From Adhaeribacter sp. (GTDB taxonomy: Bacteria; Bacteroidota; Bacteroidia; Cytophagales; Hymenobacteraceae): a stretch of 15,366 nt of DNA. Within the stretch, counting starts at the first letter, position 1. Each line of letters starts with the position of its first letter. The stretch is taken from the NCBI GenBank assembly GCA_028288395.1, contig JAQBNV010000281.1, positions 1 through 15,366 of the forward strand. Direction: 5' to 3'. Of the stretch, positions 14,527 through 15,366 are shown in pieces. The position numbers and the translations under genes were made by a program. The notes under the pieces were generated by a model, which was given only the letters and a program-made list of their open reading frames with translations, was not told the origin of the DNA and did no database searches.

Positions 14527-15366
14527 TCAATAGCCAGGATTTTGCTTTAAGGTAAATTTCCCGTCTCTAAAACTATTATCGATGGCACTTTGAGGTATAG
14601 GCACGGTCGCATCTGGTAGTTTGGTATATTGGGCACCTTTCAGGTAAGAACGGGTTTGTGATTCAAAGGTGATAAAGTTATTAAACTCCTGTATATCTGT
14701 CTTCTCGTCGGCAGCGCCGAAGCGTAACACATCATAAGACCGATGCCCTTCCATCCCCAGTTCTAACATCCGTTCGAACAGTACTGTTTGCAAGGCAGCT
14801 TCTTTTGTAGCAAAGACAGGAGAACCTACCGGATATAACCCAATTTTATAATTGGCCGCATCGGTGCCATTATCCAATTTAACCCAGTTATCTGGGCTGG
14901 CAGCATTATCAACCATACGCTTACGGACCTGGTTTACATATTCCCGGGCTTTCTCCAAGCTTCCTATCCGTGCTTCCAGTTCGGCCGCAAATAACAATAC
15001 ATCGGCGTAGCGGATAATAGGAACGTTTAGCGCATTAGCAACGCCACCAGAATTGGTATAAGTACCATCTTCCTTTTTATATATCCACCATTTCTTGTTT
15101 ATGTACGGACCACCGTGCGCCTGATCACGGATCCAGGTTTTGCCGGGATTTATGCCGTAATCCAGAAAAGGAACTCCCCGGCGGCCTACAGACCAGTCTA
15201 AACGCGGATCTACTGGCTTAATATCGATGGAAAAGGGAGCAGTAGAGGCCAGGCCATCATCATTTTTAACGCTGCTGGTGTTCGTAGCATAATTATCCAA
15301 ATAAGGCAACCCATCCGAATTAACCCGAAAATGATCGACGAACCATTGGGTTGGTTGGTAGAAACC
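14527..15366 (-). CDS. RagB/SusD family nutrient-uptake outer membrane lipoprotein, C-terminal part (runs off right edge)
   Basis: The frame is open from the right edge to the TAA at 14527, giving about 279 C-terminal residues of a protein normally around 500-600 long; the true start lies outside the window. Visible landmarks are those of the SusD/RagB family: NPTQ-like PTQWFVDHF near the edge, the central DPRLDWSVGRRGVPFLD, the TPR-like helix RYADVLLFAAELEARIG followed by AREYVNQVRKR, LFERMLELGMEGHRSYDVLRFG, and the C-terminal KLPDATVPIPQSAIDNS and LKQNPGY ending. SusD proteins sit on the outer-membrane surface and capture glycans or sugars for a SusC/TonB-dependent porin, whose gene is usually immediately upstream, here beyond the right edge. 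A terminator follows, then the ThuA and dehydrogenase genes on the same strand. Confidence 0.95.
   Translation of the reverse strand, partial: GFYQPTQWFVDHFRVNSDGLPYLDNYATNTSSVKNDDGLASTAPFSIDIKPVDPRLDWSVGRRGVPFLDYGINPGKTWIRDQAHGGPYINKKWWIYKKEDGTYTNSGGVANALNVPIIRYADVLLFAAELEARIGSLEKAREYVNQVRKRMVDNAASPDNWVKLDNGTDAANYKIGLYPVGSPVFATKEAALQTVLFERMLELGMEGHRSYDVLRFGAADEKTDIQEFNNFITFESQTRSYLKGAQYTKLPDATVPIPQSAIDNSFRDGKFTLKQNPGY

Noticed and set aside
15307..15309. SusD start at TTG 15309
   Set aside because: The frame stays open to the right edge and the added residues (PTQWFVDHF, SDGLP) match SusD, so the gene is truncated by the window and does not start here.

Overview
The window reads as chromosomal DNA of a Bacteroidota bacterium, most likely Cytophagales and probably Hymenobacteraceae (Adhaeribacter/Pontibacter/Hymenobacter-like). 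The placement is inferred from four signs: a RagB/SusD protein, a YebC protein with the Bacteroidota-type N-terminus, promoter elements matching the Bacteroidota -7 consensus TAnnTTTG, and start codons preceded by A-rich leaders without Shine-Dalgarno sequences. No phage, insertion sequence, CRISPR array, tRNA or rRNA was recognised.

Layout, left to right. (1) Positions 1-267 are an AT-rich gene-free stretch ending in a strong terminator, which serves the minus-strand DUF892/YciF-type ferritin-like gene (268-759). (2) Plus strand: an SMP-30-like beta-propeller lipoprotein (899-1783), a terminator, then a sodium:solute symporter broken by three small indels (1856-3252, pseudogene). (3) Plus strand: a YebC/TACO1 translation factor behind a good promoter (3326-4033), a small exported protein (4112-4576), a HAD phosphatase/phosphoglucomutase-like enzyme (4741-5400) and a CDP-Chase-like Nudix hydrolase (5454-6074). 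(4) A convergent minus-strand TVP38/VTT membrane protein (6117-6821) with a TTG start. (5) Plus strand: a Thr-rich helical lipoprotein (7051-7743) closed by two hairpins, then a 943-residue exported protein joining a gluzincin metallopeptidase domain, a TolB-like propeller and a probable outer-membrane barrel (7985-10816). (6) A 314-base intergenic region holding a nested palindromic repeat, a bidirectional terminator and DnaA-box-like sequences. (7) Minus strand: the C-terminal part of a SusD-like lipoprotein running off the right edge (14527-15366), a terminator, then a probable two-gene operon of an exported ThuA-domain protein (13544-14323) and a lipoprotein dehydrogenase with HEAT-like repeats and a cytochrome c domain (11131-13503).

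How the genes fit together. The right-hand minus-strand block looks like an envelope system for taking up and oxidising a sugar: SusD (and presumably SusC beyond the edge) binds and imports, ThuA acts on a keto-sugar or related intermediate, and the heme-containing dehydrogenase passes electrons to a carrier. This is inference from family membership and gene order. The left and centre are mostly housekeeping and stress genes. The most notable items are the triple-frameshifted symporter, the protease-propeller-barrel protein, the Nudix box that departs from consensus while keeping its catalytic glutamates, and the palindromic intergenic repeat. I see no clear case for a wholly new system.
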